Made by a program: the position numbers and the translations under genes
Notes under the pieces: model-generated
What the model was told of the DNA's origin: nothing
Databases searched by the model: none
Seen by the model: only the letters and a program-made list of their open reading frames with translations
In this document: in pieces, positions 31,825-44,147 of the stretch
How positions within the stretch are numbered: position 1 is the first letter of the stretch
How the letters are laid out: every line of letters starts with the position of its first letter
Assembly: GCF_050947875.1 (NCBI RefSeq)
Contig: NC_134569.1
Location: forward strand, 21,675,631 to 21,739,630
From: Dermacentor variabilis
Lineage: Eukaryota > Arthropoda > Arachnida > Ixodida > Ixodidae
Reading direction: 5' to 3'
DNA length: 64,000 nt

Positions 31825-33647
31825 ATTCCCTGGATTTTGACTGCGTCTCCTACAGTCAGCGGAACCATCAACACGTGAAGGAACAAAACTACGTCTCCTC
31901 ATATGAATTACAAGCCAGTAGATTTCTATCTAAGCGTAAGCGACAGTCCCATTTGTGACACTTGCCCCTGCTAAGGAATATGATAACGCGCTTTCTTCGT
32001 GTCTCTCTTCGATACATCATGGCTATAGACGCGCTGTTTAAAGGCTTAGCAAGGGACATCTTAGCTACAAGAAAGACAAGATGGAGCACGCGTACTCACA
32101 ATTGACTAAAAAAAATGCCATGCGAGTTCGCACTTTACCTTGTGAGTTTGCCTGTCGCGCGTCTATAGCCACGTTGTTCTATCAACTAGCTTCCGTCGCA
32201 GTATCACTTGTTTCCGATTCGCCGGAAAGGAGCAAGCGTTGTCTACGTCGACAGTGACGCTCAACTGCGCGAGTATCGCGTGCAACTCACAGCGTTCCGC
32301 GCACAAATTTGCGTTTCGCTGCCCACACTTCGCTTTACCATATCGTTCCTGCAAGACGGCGGCGCCCCTGGCCGGACGCACACACGCTCGTCCCACCGCA
32401 TTCGCGCGTACAGATCAAGCATATCGAGCAGCTCCACCACAGCTACGAAGTTAGCCGTCCTACACTTTGTCGTGCCCCTTCTTTGCATGTGAGCGTTCAT
32501 TACGAAGTTGAAAGCGGGCGACAAGCCTTGACGACTCGCCGCTGACCTTAAGCAGGCGACTAGCCACGGGCGAACGCGCGCCGGGAGACAGAACCTACAG
32601 AGCCACGGAGGCAAGAGCGTACGCACAGGCGCCCGAGTTATTGCTGGAGCGCACTTCATCAGACTGGCGCCACCGGGTGCGCAAGTTGTTAACGACGTGC
32701 TCTGTGTAATCATAACCCCCCCCCTCTCTCTCTCTTCCCCTTTCCGTGCGCATCCAGCTCAGTACGGTCAACGCGGGCCGGGAGAGGAAGGGAGTGCTCC
32801 GCAGAAGTTTAATTCGAGGCTTTCCAGAGTGAAGTAATCAAACAGACCGTCGTCCGGTGCGGCTTTGAGGGGCCCGCCTTTCGCCGTCTCTGTCTGCGGC
32901 TGTCATTCGCCGGTTTAACGGCGCCTGCCAAATTAAGATGCCCAGAAGGGGTCGAATCGATTACGAGAGGCCGCCGTTAATACCGGCTGCACTAATCAAC
33001 AATATTAGGTTCTTTTTATTAGTGCCGTATGCGAATGGCATCGTCACGCAGCGAGTGCAACGCATATATTAGAGTAACTCTGCATGCTTTACAGTGGCCA
33101 ATACTAAAGAGAACATCAACTTGCCACGAAAACAAACCCTTTCTCGAGGAGTACAATGCGTGTTATTTCAATCTTGTTCTCAGATAGCAGGCTGACATTC
33201 TGGTTTAGAAATATGCTGAGGCCGCATGGAAACCGGAAATACCGCAGCCGCACTGCTAATCCTGGATTTCACTTCTTCTAAAGGCGCTGCCCTTTATGGT
33301 GAGATTCAATGTTTGCAGCGTGCAGCGAGCAACTAGACGTTACTGTACAAAGAATAAGGCTTCAAAAAGTGAGGGCCCAGGTCAAGACGTTTTCAATGCA
33401 TCTCAATGACAACCACTGTCGATCAAAAGTAAGGCGATGAATCCCGAAAGGAATTCGTGTCTGCTCGATTAATGTGTGAATGAAGGGGAACGGCAGAAGT
33501 TACACATGAAAGTGGCTCTTTGGAATCCTTGGAGCCATAAGCACATGCCGCGCAACACCTTCCTGTCTGAATACCAAACAGCCAGCAAATGTTCAAAGCG
33601 ATGAATACGCAATGCAACCTGTCCCTTGCCCTTTCAAAACGTTAATG
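31825..33647. other. Unassigned 1.8 kb
   Basis: GC-rich at 32.2-32.95 kb with several overlapping open frames (for example 32261-32713 minus), none with a known domain. Confidence 0.35.
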
Positions 33648-33659
33648 ATACTTGGAAGT

Positions 33660-33890
33660 TAAATTATGGGGTTTTACGTGCGAAAACCATTTTCTGATTA
33701 CGAGGCACGCCATGGGGGACTCCGGAAATTTGGACCACCTGGGGTTCTTTATCGTGCACATAAATCAAAGTACACGGTTGTTTTCATATTTCGCCCCCAT
33801 CGAAATGTGGCCGCCGTGGCCGGGATTCGATCCCGCGAGCTCGCGTACTTAGTAGTCCAACACCATAGCCACTAAGCAACCACGACGGGT
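33660..33890 (-). mobile_element. tRNA-derived SINE, Ruka-like, second copy
   Basis: Same structure as 2751-2990: the minus-strand A box TGGCTATGGTGTTGG and B box GGATCGAATCCC are both intact. The flanks ATACTTGGAAGT (33648-33659) and ATACTGTGAAGT (33891-33902) match at 10 of 12 bases, a probable target-site duplication. Confidence 0.85.
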
Positions 33891-33902
33891 ATACTGTGAA
33901 GT

Positions 33903-34899
33903 GCTTTCTGCAGTGACGAGTGACGTTTTCCCGAAACATGCGACAACCCTTTCCCTCAGTGCAATTCCGCTCTCGATCCTCCCATGAGCAGAGCAGTACG
34001 GCGGCTCGTAGCAAAGTTACAAAACTAGCTGCTTTATCAAAAAACTGGAACATATCAATTCGACGTTAAAGCAACAGAGAGAGAAAGAAATGAAGCCAAG
34101 ATATAAAAATAGGAGCATTGCAGCTAGCCAACACAAACAGCGCCGAGGCGTTTGCTCATTAAAGCTGCGCACGTAACTAGAGACGAAAGTCAACTCTCCC
34201 GTCTGCTCGCGTGCCTAAGGCGCCTTGGTTTTCTCTTGCTGGTGCGTCTTCCCCTGGCGCAGAGAAAAAGAGACAAGAACCACCGTCGCACAGAAACGTC
34301 GTTATTTTCCTCGTCAGCGCAAAGGGTTCGCAGACTTTACATACAACATGCAACACAAGAAGAGTTCGCGTTTACGCGTCCTTCTTTTGCTTCTTTACAG
34401 CTTAGCTCCAAAAGGAAGAGCGCAGGAAGCTCAGATGGAGGCAGTGCTTTCGTGCGCGGCCGCACCGCTAGCTGACGGAAGGCGAAAGAACGGCGTAGCG
34501 TTTGCGCCAATGGTGCCTTCAACTCATTAGAACGGCAGGAGAGACTTACGCCTCACTCGCCGGGAGCTTAACAAAAGACTAAAAAGGAGACGAGACACGC
34601 TACGTCGCTTCTCAAACCTAACTCGCGAACGGCTTTGATCACTGTCGCTCTAGAAGCAGGAGGCAGATTGAGTTAAAAGCCTAATGAACACTATCTGCGC
34701 AAGAAGACGTGCCGAGGTCATTCGAAATAAATATCCAGCTGAGCCATAATAGTAGTCACCGGTTGTTTATTGTGATCATATCGTAGTAAACCTGATTTTG
34801 AGATGGAGGGTATTCTGTATCAAGAAAACCACTGGCACTACCATTTATGCTGTCAATAAACTGTCACCTCGTGGAAAAAAACTCGAGGTGGTTCTCTAC
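33903..34899. other. Unassigned sequence
   Basis: No domain recognised in the short frames present (for example 34152-34475 plus). Confidence 0.35.
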
Positions 34900-35770
34900 T
34901 ACAGCCCGTGCGCTGCCGCAATCTATTTTTAACCGTCATCTTAAATCTCGCACTGCTCCTGAGGCCCGTCCTACAATCCTGGACCCCCTGGTCACTTCTC
35001 TGCCGCAGCTCTTGCGGATGCGAGGAAACCACGCAACCCTGCCCCTACGCTGACGGCCGACGATTCTGTTTAAGCAGCTTGGACGACAGATTGTTCTTGG
35101 ACAGATTAAAGATCCTCATCGAGTAAATGGTTTATGTGAAAGGTCGCTAAGTGCTGCAGTGCTTCTAAACCACTATGACCGCCCACGTTAGTTAACTTTT
35201 CGTTAACGCATGGTGAACTGTGAATGTTGGTGATCGTTCCACTGCGAGTGTGTATACACAGACTATGTTTCTTCTTGCCACCTCATTCACCTTTCTCTAC
35301 TGTATATGATAGCCATGCGGGCGCGATCCTAACTAACCTCCAGACATTCCCCCGCCCGTCTTTCTTTTTTCTTTTATTTAGGTCATGTTTCGTCTTTTAA
35401 AGCTACCTTGATAATTACTGTGTTCTTACAACTACATCAGATAGGAACAGAGTGTGCTCATATGCCAGCGTGGTTACTTACTTGGACAAGCGGCTGTATA
35501 ACCTGAACTGATGCTTACAGTGCTACAAGTGCTACTGTGCTGTGCAATGACTGTATGCTGTGACAGCGACCGACTGTGTATCAGTCGTCAAATCAAATGT
35601 GCCTCTCTGCTCCCTTTTTTTCTCTATCTCTACTTTCCTGACATTTTACCTTCCCCCTCCCCTATTTCCCCAACCCCTATCTCCCCAGTGTAGAGTAGCG
35701 AACCGGATCTTCCCCTCTAATTAACCTCCCTGCCTTACCGCTTTCTTCTGTCCCTCCCTCTCTCTCTTTC
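34900..35770 (+). mobile_element. Relic of the RNase H-bearing LINE family, 3' end
   Basis: A frame near 35000-35120 reads CGCEETTQPC, then SSLDDRLFLDRLKIL. It parallels CGCEETIEHLLC and RRLDSTPFTESKIL of the copy at 43.7 kb. The 3' untranslated region carries the family signature at 35685-35735 (CCAGTGTAGAGTAGCGAACC, then TAACCTCCCTGCC), which also occurs at 44041-44098 and 47961-48020. It is heavily decayed and the upstream limit is approximate. Confidence 0.6.
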
Positions 35771-37565
35771 TAAAACGAGACGTACCGATTCTCCGCTCTG
35801 TACTTGATCAAAAGATACGCGAAGCATCGAACACTTTCTACGGTCGCGCACAAGTTACCGTGATGAAAGGAACGACCGCCTTTGGGGACCTACAGAGGAG
35901 GGACCTTTCACATGCGTAACGGCAACGCCTCGTGCTTTTAGAAGGGGCTGTTATAGCCCGCAAGTAACCGTCATTATTTTTGTTTTTCTTGCACTCTTAA
36001 GAGATACTGGACATGTGGACTGGACACCCCTGGACAATTTCTGGCCTCAATCGCCAGAATAAATCCGCCTGTGGCTACAATTCACAACCACCACTACTTT
36101 GTTTCGAGAAACGGCACTTTAAGCTTGCTCGCCGTGGCACTGATTCGGAAGCTCCTCGTTTTGTTAGTGGCGAACCTGCCCGCTTGCTCCGCCCCTGTCC
36201 ATATCACGCCACGCTCGGTGGGTCGGCACAGTAGGTTCTGTGACCTCCAGCGTTACGAAAGGGGCTCGTGCTTCGGGTGTGTGCAGAGCAAACTTTCGAC
36301 TAGCAATTTAGTGCTATGTACGACAGAGATAACATCCCTATAACCACCAAACATAACACTTGCACGCGGGAATGAAGCAGGCATTAAATGAGTCGCCATT
36401 TCGAGGAAGAAAACAAGATAATGATAACCGCCGCACGAACCAAACAAAGAAAGGACGGAAGTGTGCCGAACGCAACGGTCGTTTCTACGCAAATCTTGAT
36501 AGTTAGGAACGCGCGCCAGCGGCCAAACGGGGCTCGTAAACCGCCAGGGGCAACCGCCAAGCGGACGCGCATGGGCCGACGAGGCACGGACATCCGCCCA
36601 TTCAACGCCGCGCACGAGAGTGCCGGCGTATCCAGGGCGCCGACGACATCGACATTAAACCAGGATGCCGGCCGTCCCACCGATGGACTCAATCCGAACA
36701 GGGCGCGAGCGTAACAGTCGTCCGCGTATGCTTCTACACAGCGACCCAATCTCTGTTTTCATTCATTTACTCATTTATTTTTGTACTGCGGTCAGCATTA
36801 ACTAATGGAAAAATCTCGCCCGCTGATTTCTAAACGACGAAGAACTGTTTTCACAGCTTGCGAAAGACACTGAGCCGTTAGCGTGCTACAACGGGCAGAT
36901 CAAGAAAGCCCGAAAATTAGCCCTAAGGACGACGCGGCATAGCGCGGGAATAAATCGCGAGGAGCGCGGCGCGTAAGTCCGCGAATGCTGGGTAGACAAA
37001 TCCAGCAACCCTTGCACGGCAAAACGACGCGTCATAATATAGGCGCGATGTGTGCCTCCCGACCACACAGCGCAGCATGAATGTTTAACGCGACGGCCGG
37101 TCTGAATTATTAACGAGATGCGCCTGCATCCTTTGACCAGCGCGTCCGAAGCAGAGGTAAGGCGGCTAGATGGAAATAAACACGCCCACGTGGTCACCCT
37201 AGATCTGCCTGAGTACACGTGGCATAGCGCGCAGTGTGGTGGCCTCATTCAATATTTGGCCACGGCGCGCGGAACAGCAGTGACTAACACCTTTCTAGGG
37301 AACGTCTCTTTTCAACACAAGAAATAACTGTGGGAGCGGTGCGAGGGTGCTCCGGCGCACGTGGACAAAGCTGACAGCGGCATGTGTGTGTGCACATAAT
37401 TATTTATTCACTTAGTCTAATTAAAGTTACGAAAGTAACATGTTGTGCCTGAACAAAATCGAACGAAAGAAGGCGGGGAAAGCTGTACAGAACATGGCGC
37501 TCATTCAAGAGAACGCGGTTTTTTTTGCATTGAAGCACTAAAGTAACTGGAACAACAACGTATTT
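35771..37565. other. Unassigned 1.8 kb
   Basis: No gene supported. Open frames at 36253-36749 (both strands) lie in GC-rich sequence and show no domain. Confidence 0.35.
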
Positions 37566-37960
37566 CGTCGGACACTTTCAAAATTAATATCTCGGAACTA
37601 GTGCAGTCGAGATGATGATGATGAAAACGTTTTATTGACAGGAAAAGGGGAGGGGAGTTAGGAGAAGGGTGGTCGGATTCTTATTCTGGAATTCCGTAGG
37701 CTAAGACCGCCGCCCTGGCTCTTTCCACGAGGGCTTGCTGGTCCTCGAGGGTTGAGCTGGTCAGAATTCGCTCCAATTGGATACGCCTTGCGAATTCACT
37801 AGCTAAAATTCGCACCGTAAAACAATTAAATAAAAAGTTAATTAATGTAGTTGTGTGAATTTTACAATTAGACATTTTGATTTCTCGTAGAAATAATGGC
37901 CGCCACATCGAGTAACTTGGATCAAAGGTTAGAATTATGCTCTCTGCCTCCGGCAATTCT
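37566..37960. mobile_element. Partial copy of the fold-back family at 12.9 kb
   Basis: TTAATATCTCGGAACT, GCCTTGCGAATTCACTAGCT and the following AT-rich stretch parallel the reverse complement of 12936-13230 (TTAATATCTCGAAGCT, CCTTGCGAACTCCACGGCT). The copy is interrupted by a LINE 3' end. Confidence 0.5.
37618..37757 (-). mobile_element. I-like LINE 3' tip inserted in the fold-back copy
   Basis: The minus-strand frame ends TSSTLEDQQALVERARAAVL and AYGIPE before a stop. This is the same C-terminal layout as the fragments at 0.75 and 8.55 kb. AATAAAACGTTTT and a (CATC)-like tail at 37617-37625 follow. Confidence 0.6.
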
Positions 37961-39462
37961 TTAAAATTTGGTGAAGCTAAAGAAAAAAAAAACGCCCTGT
38001 AAACAGAGTCAACGAAAAAGCTGTTGCTTGCTTGCCAGGCGAACTTTTACACCAGTGTGCTTTCGGGCTACCTGAATTACACACAAAACGACCGTGGACA
38101 CTCCAAGAGAAAGCAAGTACAGAGACTACGCACAAGCGCATAAATAAACGCATACATGCAAAACAAGAACGAGCTTGCGACTACTACTGCCACACGCCAC
38201 CAACGCCGCGGCAACTGTAGGGACGATGCGACAGAGGAGAGCGGGGGAATTAAAGGAAAAAGAATGCAATAACAAATTGAACATTACGTACTCGTAGAGG
38301 TGCAGCGGTACAATGTTTGCAGAGCAGCGAATGAAAGTTTATGAATAAACGAGACGGTACGGATGCTCAAATAAGTAGAGCCACGCGATCGCATTCGATT
38401 TGTCAAAGCCACGAATCATCTTTTCGCCTTTCCCAGAACAACCGAACGAAGCTGCAGCCTGCGTGTTTCCAGGGTGCGCCAATCCTGCCGACCTTTTCCG
38501 AACGTGGGAACAAGTAGCAGCGCTAGGAATTGTGTTTTTATATTACTTTTTAGTGGCACAAGCTTCGAGTGACACTCTTGTTTTTTGCGCAGCACTTCCG
38601 AGTGACCTCCTGAGACGACCGGGGACGATAATTCAATATAAATCAGAAAAAAAATAGAAAAGAAGTAGTACAGTACAAAATTCATGGGTTCCATTATAGG
38701 TATGATATCAGAGCATAAGCTTATTTACAAGTTGAGTTACTGAAATGTCTGGAATAATTCAAATTAATTAGAAATCACTGATTACCGCATACCAAAGCAC
38801 AGAATCGTAGACTTTAGGGACCCGCCACGTAAGCACGATTTTGGCGAAATTCCTGGAAACCCGGAAGTATAAAACGGAAGTACTTACGTCACTAATGACG
38901 TCGCACACAAGACAGTGACGTGAGATTAATGGAAAACAGTTGCCTCCGAGTTCGGTTCGTGCTCTGCATTCGCCTAAAGTTAACCTAAAGAACTCTAACG
39001 CCGAGCTGCGAGTGCCACTAAGAGACACCTAAGTCAAAGGTTAGGGTCGCCTACCATTTTCTTTCTTTTTCGTAGGCTTCATTTTTCTTTCTTTCTTTTT
39101 TTCTTTTTTACATTTGAGTTCAACTGTCAAGCAAGCGAGTGCACCGCAGCAGTTCCGTTATTTACACGCACTCCTGTATTGATGTCAGTCATTTGTTCAT
39201 TTGTTCGTACGTTATGTACTGCGTAATTTTCTTTCAAACATGTACGCGTATAAAAGGTGCAAATTGGGAACACACGCCAAGTCTGGTCACGTGACTGTGC
39301 AATGTATGCGCGAACTCCGATGCTGCGATTTCTCTGCTTTACCTCGCTCAGGTGTCATCGCGTCATCAATTGTTTTGTGCGTGAAGACAGGCGCCCAAGT
39401 TCGCAAATTTCTCAAATAAGTAAATAAATAAGCAGCTACTGGCATTTGTTCATTTAAAATCT
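37961..39462. other. Unassigned 1.5 kb
   Basis: No gene supported. A (CTTT)-rich stretch lies at 39055-39110. Confidence 0.35.
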
Positions 39463-39828
39463 ACATCACGATCATCATCAGCCTATTTTTATGTTCACTG
39501 CAGGACGAAGGCATCTCCCTGCGATCTCCAATTACTCCTGTCTTGCGCTAGCTGATTCCAACTTGTGCCTGCAAATTTCCTCATTTCATCGCCTTACCTA
39601 GTTTGCTGCCGTCCTCGACTGCGCTTCCCTTCACTTGGCACTCATTCTGTAACTCTAACGGTCCACCGGTTATCTACCGTAAGCATTAAATGGCCTGCCC
39701 AGTTCCGCCTTTTCTTTTTCTATTAATGTCAACTGGAATATCGGCTGTCCCAGTTTGTTCCTTGATCCACACGGCTCGCTTCCCGTCTCTTAACTTTACG
39801 CCTGACATTTTTCATTCCATCGGAACTC
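39463..39828 (-). mobile_element. RTE LINE 3' end
   Basis: The minus-strand frame reads MSGVKLRDGKRAVWIKEQTG, TADIPVDINRK and GTGQAI, parallel to MLGITLRDRK, WIREQTG and AGQVM in the 1.5 kb copy. The 3' region includes the CTGCAGGACGAAGGCATCTC segment (plus strand) and ends at a short CATCATCA tail at 39472-39480. It is 5'-truncated. Confidence 0.8.
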
Positions 39829-40574
39829 TACATATTAATCGGCTAATTGCACAACACAACGGAAGGCCTTCCATACGGAGGGAAACACTATAGTCAACGC
39901 ACATAGACGCCTTGATGACAACAGCGACCAATTTGCGTATGAATTATCGAGTGCAACATGCTCAATTATCGAGTGGAACGCGCGCGCGGACCGACGCGCA
40001 CGACACTGAACGGTGCGCTTGAGATAATTTCATATGCGATCCCATGAGCTCCGGTGACTTGAATTGCTTTATCGTAGAAGCCAGCATAAGGACGACACCT
40101 GCCGAGAGAACAAAGTCTGTTCTTGAATGCGCCGGTTCTCAGGATGCAGCCATACAAGCTTACCCATGCAGCTAACCATTCTTCATCGACGGTTCGAAAG
40201 AGGACCCAATATGTTCAATCACGACTTTGTACTTGCGATGTCCACAGCTAGCGTATTGATTCCAATGGTGCTGAACTTCAGTAACTTTGTCTTTTCATCA
40301 CCAGCTCAGACTCTCACCTTCGTCTCTTTGTTCTTCTCCGCATTATTCTTCGTGTTGCTATTATTGTTGTTACTGTTGTTATAAAATGTCGAACCCGATG
40401 GTCTTCCTTACTAATAATACCATATGGTATTATCGGATACCGAGGTTGTGCATCACATGTTTTTCTTTGGAACATTTTTCCACGCAAGATTATTGTGTCA
40501 TATGACCATTGACCTAACGTCACAAGTTTTACAGACCACGCGGCAACCCTCGTCTTGCTCCCGCTCGCACGATA
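39829..40574. other. Unassigned sequence
   Basis: No supported feature apart from a short (TTG/TTA) stretch at 40353-40384. Confidence 0.35.
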
Positions 40575-40606
<32 letters not shown>

Positions 40607-40619
40607 GCACGCACACGCA

Positions 40620-40693
<74 letters not shown>

Positions 40694-40767
40694 ACACACA
40701 CACACACACACGCACACGCAACACACACGCACACACACACGCAACACACACACTCACGCAACACACA
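40575..40767. repeat. Interrupted (CA)n microsatellite
   Basis: CA array with CG and AA interruptions throughout. Confidence 0.97.
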
Positions 40768-42534
40768 AAAAAAAGAAAAAAAAGAATAAGAGAAAAGAGA
40801 GGAAAGAACAAAGTTCAAAATGGAGGCGAGATGACTCCAGCGCCGACCGGCAAGACGTGCGCCAGGGCCCCTCACACGACGGCCTGACTGATGGAAGATG
40901 CCAGTGTTTTCCTCGCGGCGCTTTGCTGCGCTCACAGGGCGATGTTAGTAATTAAAGCTGGCTCTCGCTAAGGCTGTTATTAGGGCCCGGAAAATCGGTT
41001 ATCCTTCATCAGTGAAAAACCACTGAAGATAATTAGTTAGCCCGTCAAAATCACTAGCCATCTTAAGCGAATTTAGACGATCTTCTTTCTTCTGAAATAT
41101 CCGGCATCTCCCCAGGCCTGCAGTTAGATTGGTTATGTTCACGCCTTTTCCAGAAACCGCTTTTCGTTCGCTAATCTTTAGAAAAGACGTGCGGAATGAG
41201 TTGAATCTCCACTCTTTCACATATATTACATGAGGTGATTCTCTGGAGCCATCAGATTCACAAAACAAACGCGCTGAACTTTTGTGGCGCGATGTATTAT
41301 TACTCCTAAACTGGATTGTTTAGCGTCTGCGCAGTAGACACCAAGCCATATACTTCGGCGAAAAAAAATGTTTTCAGGCATCATCAAAATTACATCCGTT
41401 AGTATCACGGCCTTGTAAGCTTTGGGATAAGGTTAAGTTGATGAGATAAAAGAATAAAAGCTTGTATCGTCTTCAACGGGAAACAGCTCGTTACGACGCG
41501 CTCAGTGGGGGATGGACGAATAATGACGCAAATACAACCAAACATACACCAAGCGTACTGTTCGCCCGAACGCACGCTGGCAAGTTTTCATGCTGCCTCG
41601 ACGACGAGACAGCACCTTCGACCGCTGCCACTGATGGCGAGGCTTCGCTCGAAAGGACAAGCAAACGCGATGGCGGCTTTGAAAAGCCGCTATTAAAATT
41701 ACGGCGCTCATAAACTTTTCACGCAGGAGTCGCTAAGGAGCCGCGGATCGACGCACGCACACACAGCGAATAATTTAAGAAAACACACACACACACAAAG
41801 TGGAAAAAGAGTAGCCTCGGCGGGCTTGAAACGCAGAGGCCATACAAGCGAATAAACAAGCAGTTAAACCCGTTAAAAGCAAAAGGACTCGATATGCATT
41901 CCCGAGCTTCTCTGCTGAATCCTCTTCCGCGAAGGCCTTCTCGCTCGGTCCCTCGCTTTGCATTTGAAAGATGCGCCCGGAGCGCGTTTACACGGGCGCA
42001 GCATTGTCCTGCAAATAACGCGGGCCGTCGATACAAGGAAGCACGAGTCCACTATGCGGTGCAGCGAGAAGCGAAAACTGACAGCGCGCTCATGATTAAT
42101 GCATGCGGTGACGCAGCATCGCAAGGTGAAAAATTAATAAGAGTCCGGAATAATGAAGACCAAGAAAAACACCACCGCCAGTGGCACATATTGACCAATG
42201 GACCTCGTTACGAGGATGGCGGCAGGTTCTTCGATATGACAGCTGTTGCGGTTCACTGTGTGCGGCGATGAATGGAACGGATGCCAAGCGCCTGAGACAC
42301 GACGTGCCTAATCGTCAGGTTTGTCAACATAAAAGGACTTGTCGCTCAACTGTGTGCGACCGGATTACGCACCAGTGCAAATCCTACTCTCCTTTGTCCT
42401 ACGTTCACCCACTCTATGCCAGGAAGTGGTTTTTCTCCGTATTACAGTGTGTGGATTGACCAGCGTGCTGACCCAACGTCACAACCTCTCAACTCGCTCA
42501 CAACCTCTACAACAGTGAGTGTTTTTCTCCGTAT
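40768..42534. other. Unassigned 1.8 kb
   Basis: No supported gene. Two overlapping minus-strand frames (41268-40999 and 41408-41226) are somewhat more protein-like than their surroundings, but I recognise no family. GTTTTTCTCCGTATT occurs at both about 42428 and 42522. Confidence 0.3.
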
Positions 42535-42588
42535 TCTCAGGTCTTCAAATTCCTCTGCGGCAAAAACTGGGATACACCAGTCCATTTT

Positions 42589-43041
42589 ATGTTGCAGCTG
42601 TACAGGGTTTTGTTTCTCGGACTCCTATGTTACAGCCTACCAGTGTTGTCAAATGCATGCAAGACCAACTTTCGCGCCTTGGAGAGCATACAAGGTCAAG
42701 CCCTACGCACGTGTTTAGGGCTGCCTCGGTGCACCTCAACAGCAGCAACAATCGCCATCGCGGGAGACCATATAATAGAGCCACATGTAGCTGTCGACTC
42801 TCTCAGAGCGCACATTCGCCATCTGTCAAGGATCCCCGACCATCATTTGGCCTCCCTATCAGCCGAGAGACCTCAAGAGACCTTTTCACGAGTGATTAGC
42901 GCTCATCAAGAGTGCATACCGGCATCTTTTTCACCGGCGGCGAAGCCTTCTTCTCCCCTGTGGTGCCTGCGACAGCCTCAAGTGAATTTTACTATTCCTA
43001 GAATTACAAAAAAAAGTCCAATCATCCAGCGCCGGCTCTGA
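42589..43041 (+). pseudogene. LINE polymerase C-terminal segment upstream of the frameshift
   Basis: A 150-residue frame covering NACKTNFRALESIQGQALRT, the VDSLRAHIRHLSRIPDHHLA helix and the PLWCLRQP box. The start codon is internal, since similarity extends to about 42535. It is out of frame with the RNase H segment because of the A8 run at 43008-43015. After that run it reads into a short unrelated tail. Confidence 0.75.
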
Positions 43042-43955
43042 AGCAACACACGCTCCTATTACTGCACCAGAGGTATCATGACCACATTCATATATATACC
43101 GATGGTTTGACTTCACCTACCAACTCAACTGCCGCATTCGTCGTTCCAGCCAAGAACGTTACAGCTAAATTCAAGTTGTCGCACACGACTACATCTACAT
43201 CGGCAGAACTTGCAGCTCTCCATGCCGCTATGATGTACATCATCGAAGAGCCAACAGAGAAATGGGTCGTATTTTGTGACTGTAAGGCAGCTCTTCACAG
43301 CATCAAGTCTGCATTACGTCACAGAACTTACGAGAAGATGACATCTGACATCAGGGAACTGCACCACCATGCTCTGGAAAGAGGGCACCACATTATATTT
43401 CAGTGGATTCCTGCTCACTGTGGCATCGTCGGCAACAACCTAGCTGACAAGGCTGCCCGGTGTGCCCACGAAGATACCAAGACGCGTCCAACACCTTTGG
43501 CGAGGTCGGACGCTGACAGAGAACTTCGCCTACTTGCTCGAAAGAAGTCACAAGATCTCTGGATTTCAAGTGCCTTCAATTGCAGATTACGTAAACTGGA
43601 CCCCACGCTACGGCTACAACTGCCATCTAGCCTTTCCCGCGGCGAAACAACCTTGTTGTGTCGCTTGTGGCTGGGAGTGGCGTTCACGAACGCATACTCC
43701 TACCGTATGGGAATGGCCGAGAGCCCGATGTGCGACTCCTGTGGGTGCGAGGAGACCATCGAGCACCTATTGTGTACCTGCCCTCGCTATGATGTCCAAC
43801 GCCTCTCTCTGCGGGCAACTTTACGCCGACTGGACTCGACACCGTTCACCGAGTCGAAGATACTCGGACCGTGGCTACACCCGTCACTGGCTCGAAAAGG
43901 GATTCGTGCACTAGTGCAGTACTTGAAGTGCACGGGCTTAAGAGACCGTTTATAG
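43032..43955 (+). CDS. RNase H domain plus CCHC knuckle of a LINE
   Basis: The frame enters as PALKQHTLLLLHQRYHDH and then reads IYTDGLTSPTNS. Motifs: first catalytic Asp in YTDG (about 43101), Glu in SAELAALHAAM, third acidic residue in VFCDCKAALHS, last motif WIPAHCGIVGNNLADKAA. All four RNase H signature positions are present. A C-terminal knuckle, CDSCGCEETIEHLLC, follows, and the protein ends LKCTGLRDRL before a stop at 43953-43955. RNase H would remove the RNA template during reverse transcription. This is part of a larger LINE protein and has no start codon of its own. It is transposon-derived, not a host gene. Confidence 0.85.
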   Translation, partial: PALKQHTLLLLHQRYHDHIHIYTDGLTSPTNSTAAFVVPAKNVTAKFKLSHTTTSTSAELAALHAAMMYIIEEPTEKWVVFCDCKAALHSIKSALRHRTYEKMTSDIRELHHHALERGHHIIFQWIPAHCGIVGNNLADKAARCAHEDTKTRPTPLARSDADRELRLLARKKSQDLWISSAFNCRLRKLDPTLRLQLPSSLSRGETTLLCRLWLGVAFTNAYSYRMGMAESPMCDSCGCEETIEHLLCTCPRYDVQRLSLRATLRRLDSTPFTESKILGPWLHPSLARKGIRALVQYLKCTGLRDRL

Positions 43956-44040
43956 TGTCCTCGTGTGTGGTGTCTCTCCCACACGTACTCAGTGCTTACT
44001 CTCTCCCTTTCTTCCTCTTTCTATTCCCCTTTCCCCCACG

Positions 44041-44098
44041 CCCAGTGTAGGGTAGCAAACCGGATGCTGTTCTGGTTGACCTCCCTGTCTTTCCTACC
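44041..44098 (+). other. Conserved LINE 3' untranslated signature
   Basis: TGTAGGGTAGCAAACCGGAT followed by GGTTGACCTCCCTG. Near-identical blocks lie at 35685-35735 and 47961-48020. Confidence 0.8.
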
Positions 44099-44147
44099 CT
44101 TGTTTTCTCTCTCTCTTTCTCCGTATTCCTCTGCGTGAGCAGACCAG

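Larger units (their letters stand above)
42535..44135 (+). mobile_element. Best-preserved copy of the RNase H-bearing LINE family, 3' half
   Basis: Coding begins inside the polymerase C-terminus (FKFLCGKNWDTPVHFMLQLY, then CKTNFRALESIQGQALRTCL). It continues through PLWCLRQPQVNFTIP to an A8 run at 43008-43015, where the frame changes. The RNase H domain and a CCHC knuckle then lie in one frame to 43955. The 3' untranslated region contains CCCAGTGTAGGGTAGCAAAC (44041) and ends in a CT-rich tract. The polymerase core is missing, so the copy is 5'-truncated. Only the homopolymer frameshift disturbs the remaining coding sequence, suggesting a young insertion. The clade is probably R1/LOA/I-type. 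Confidence 0.85.
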
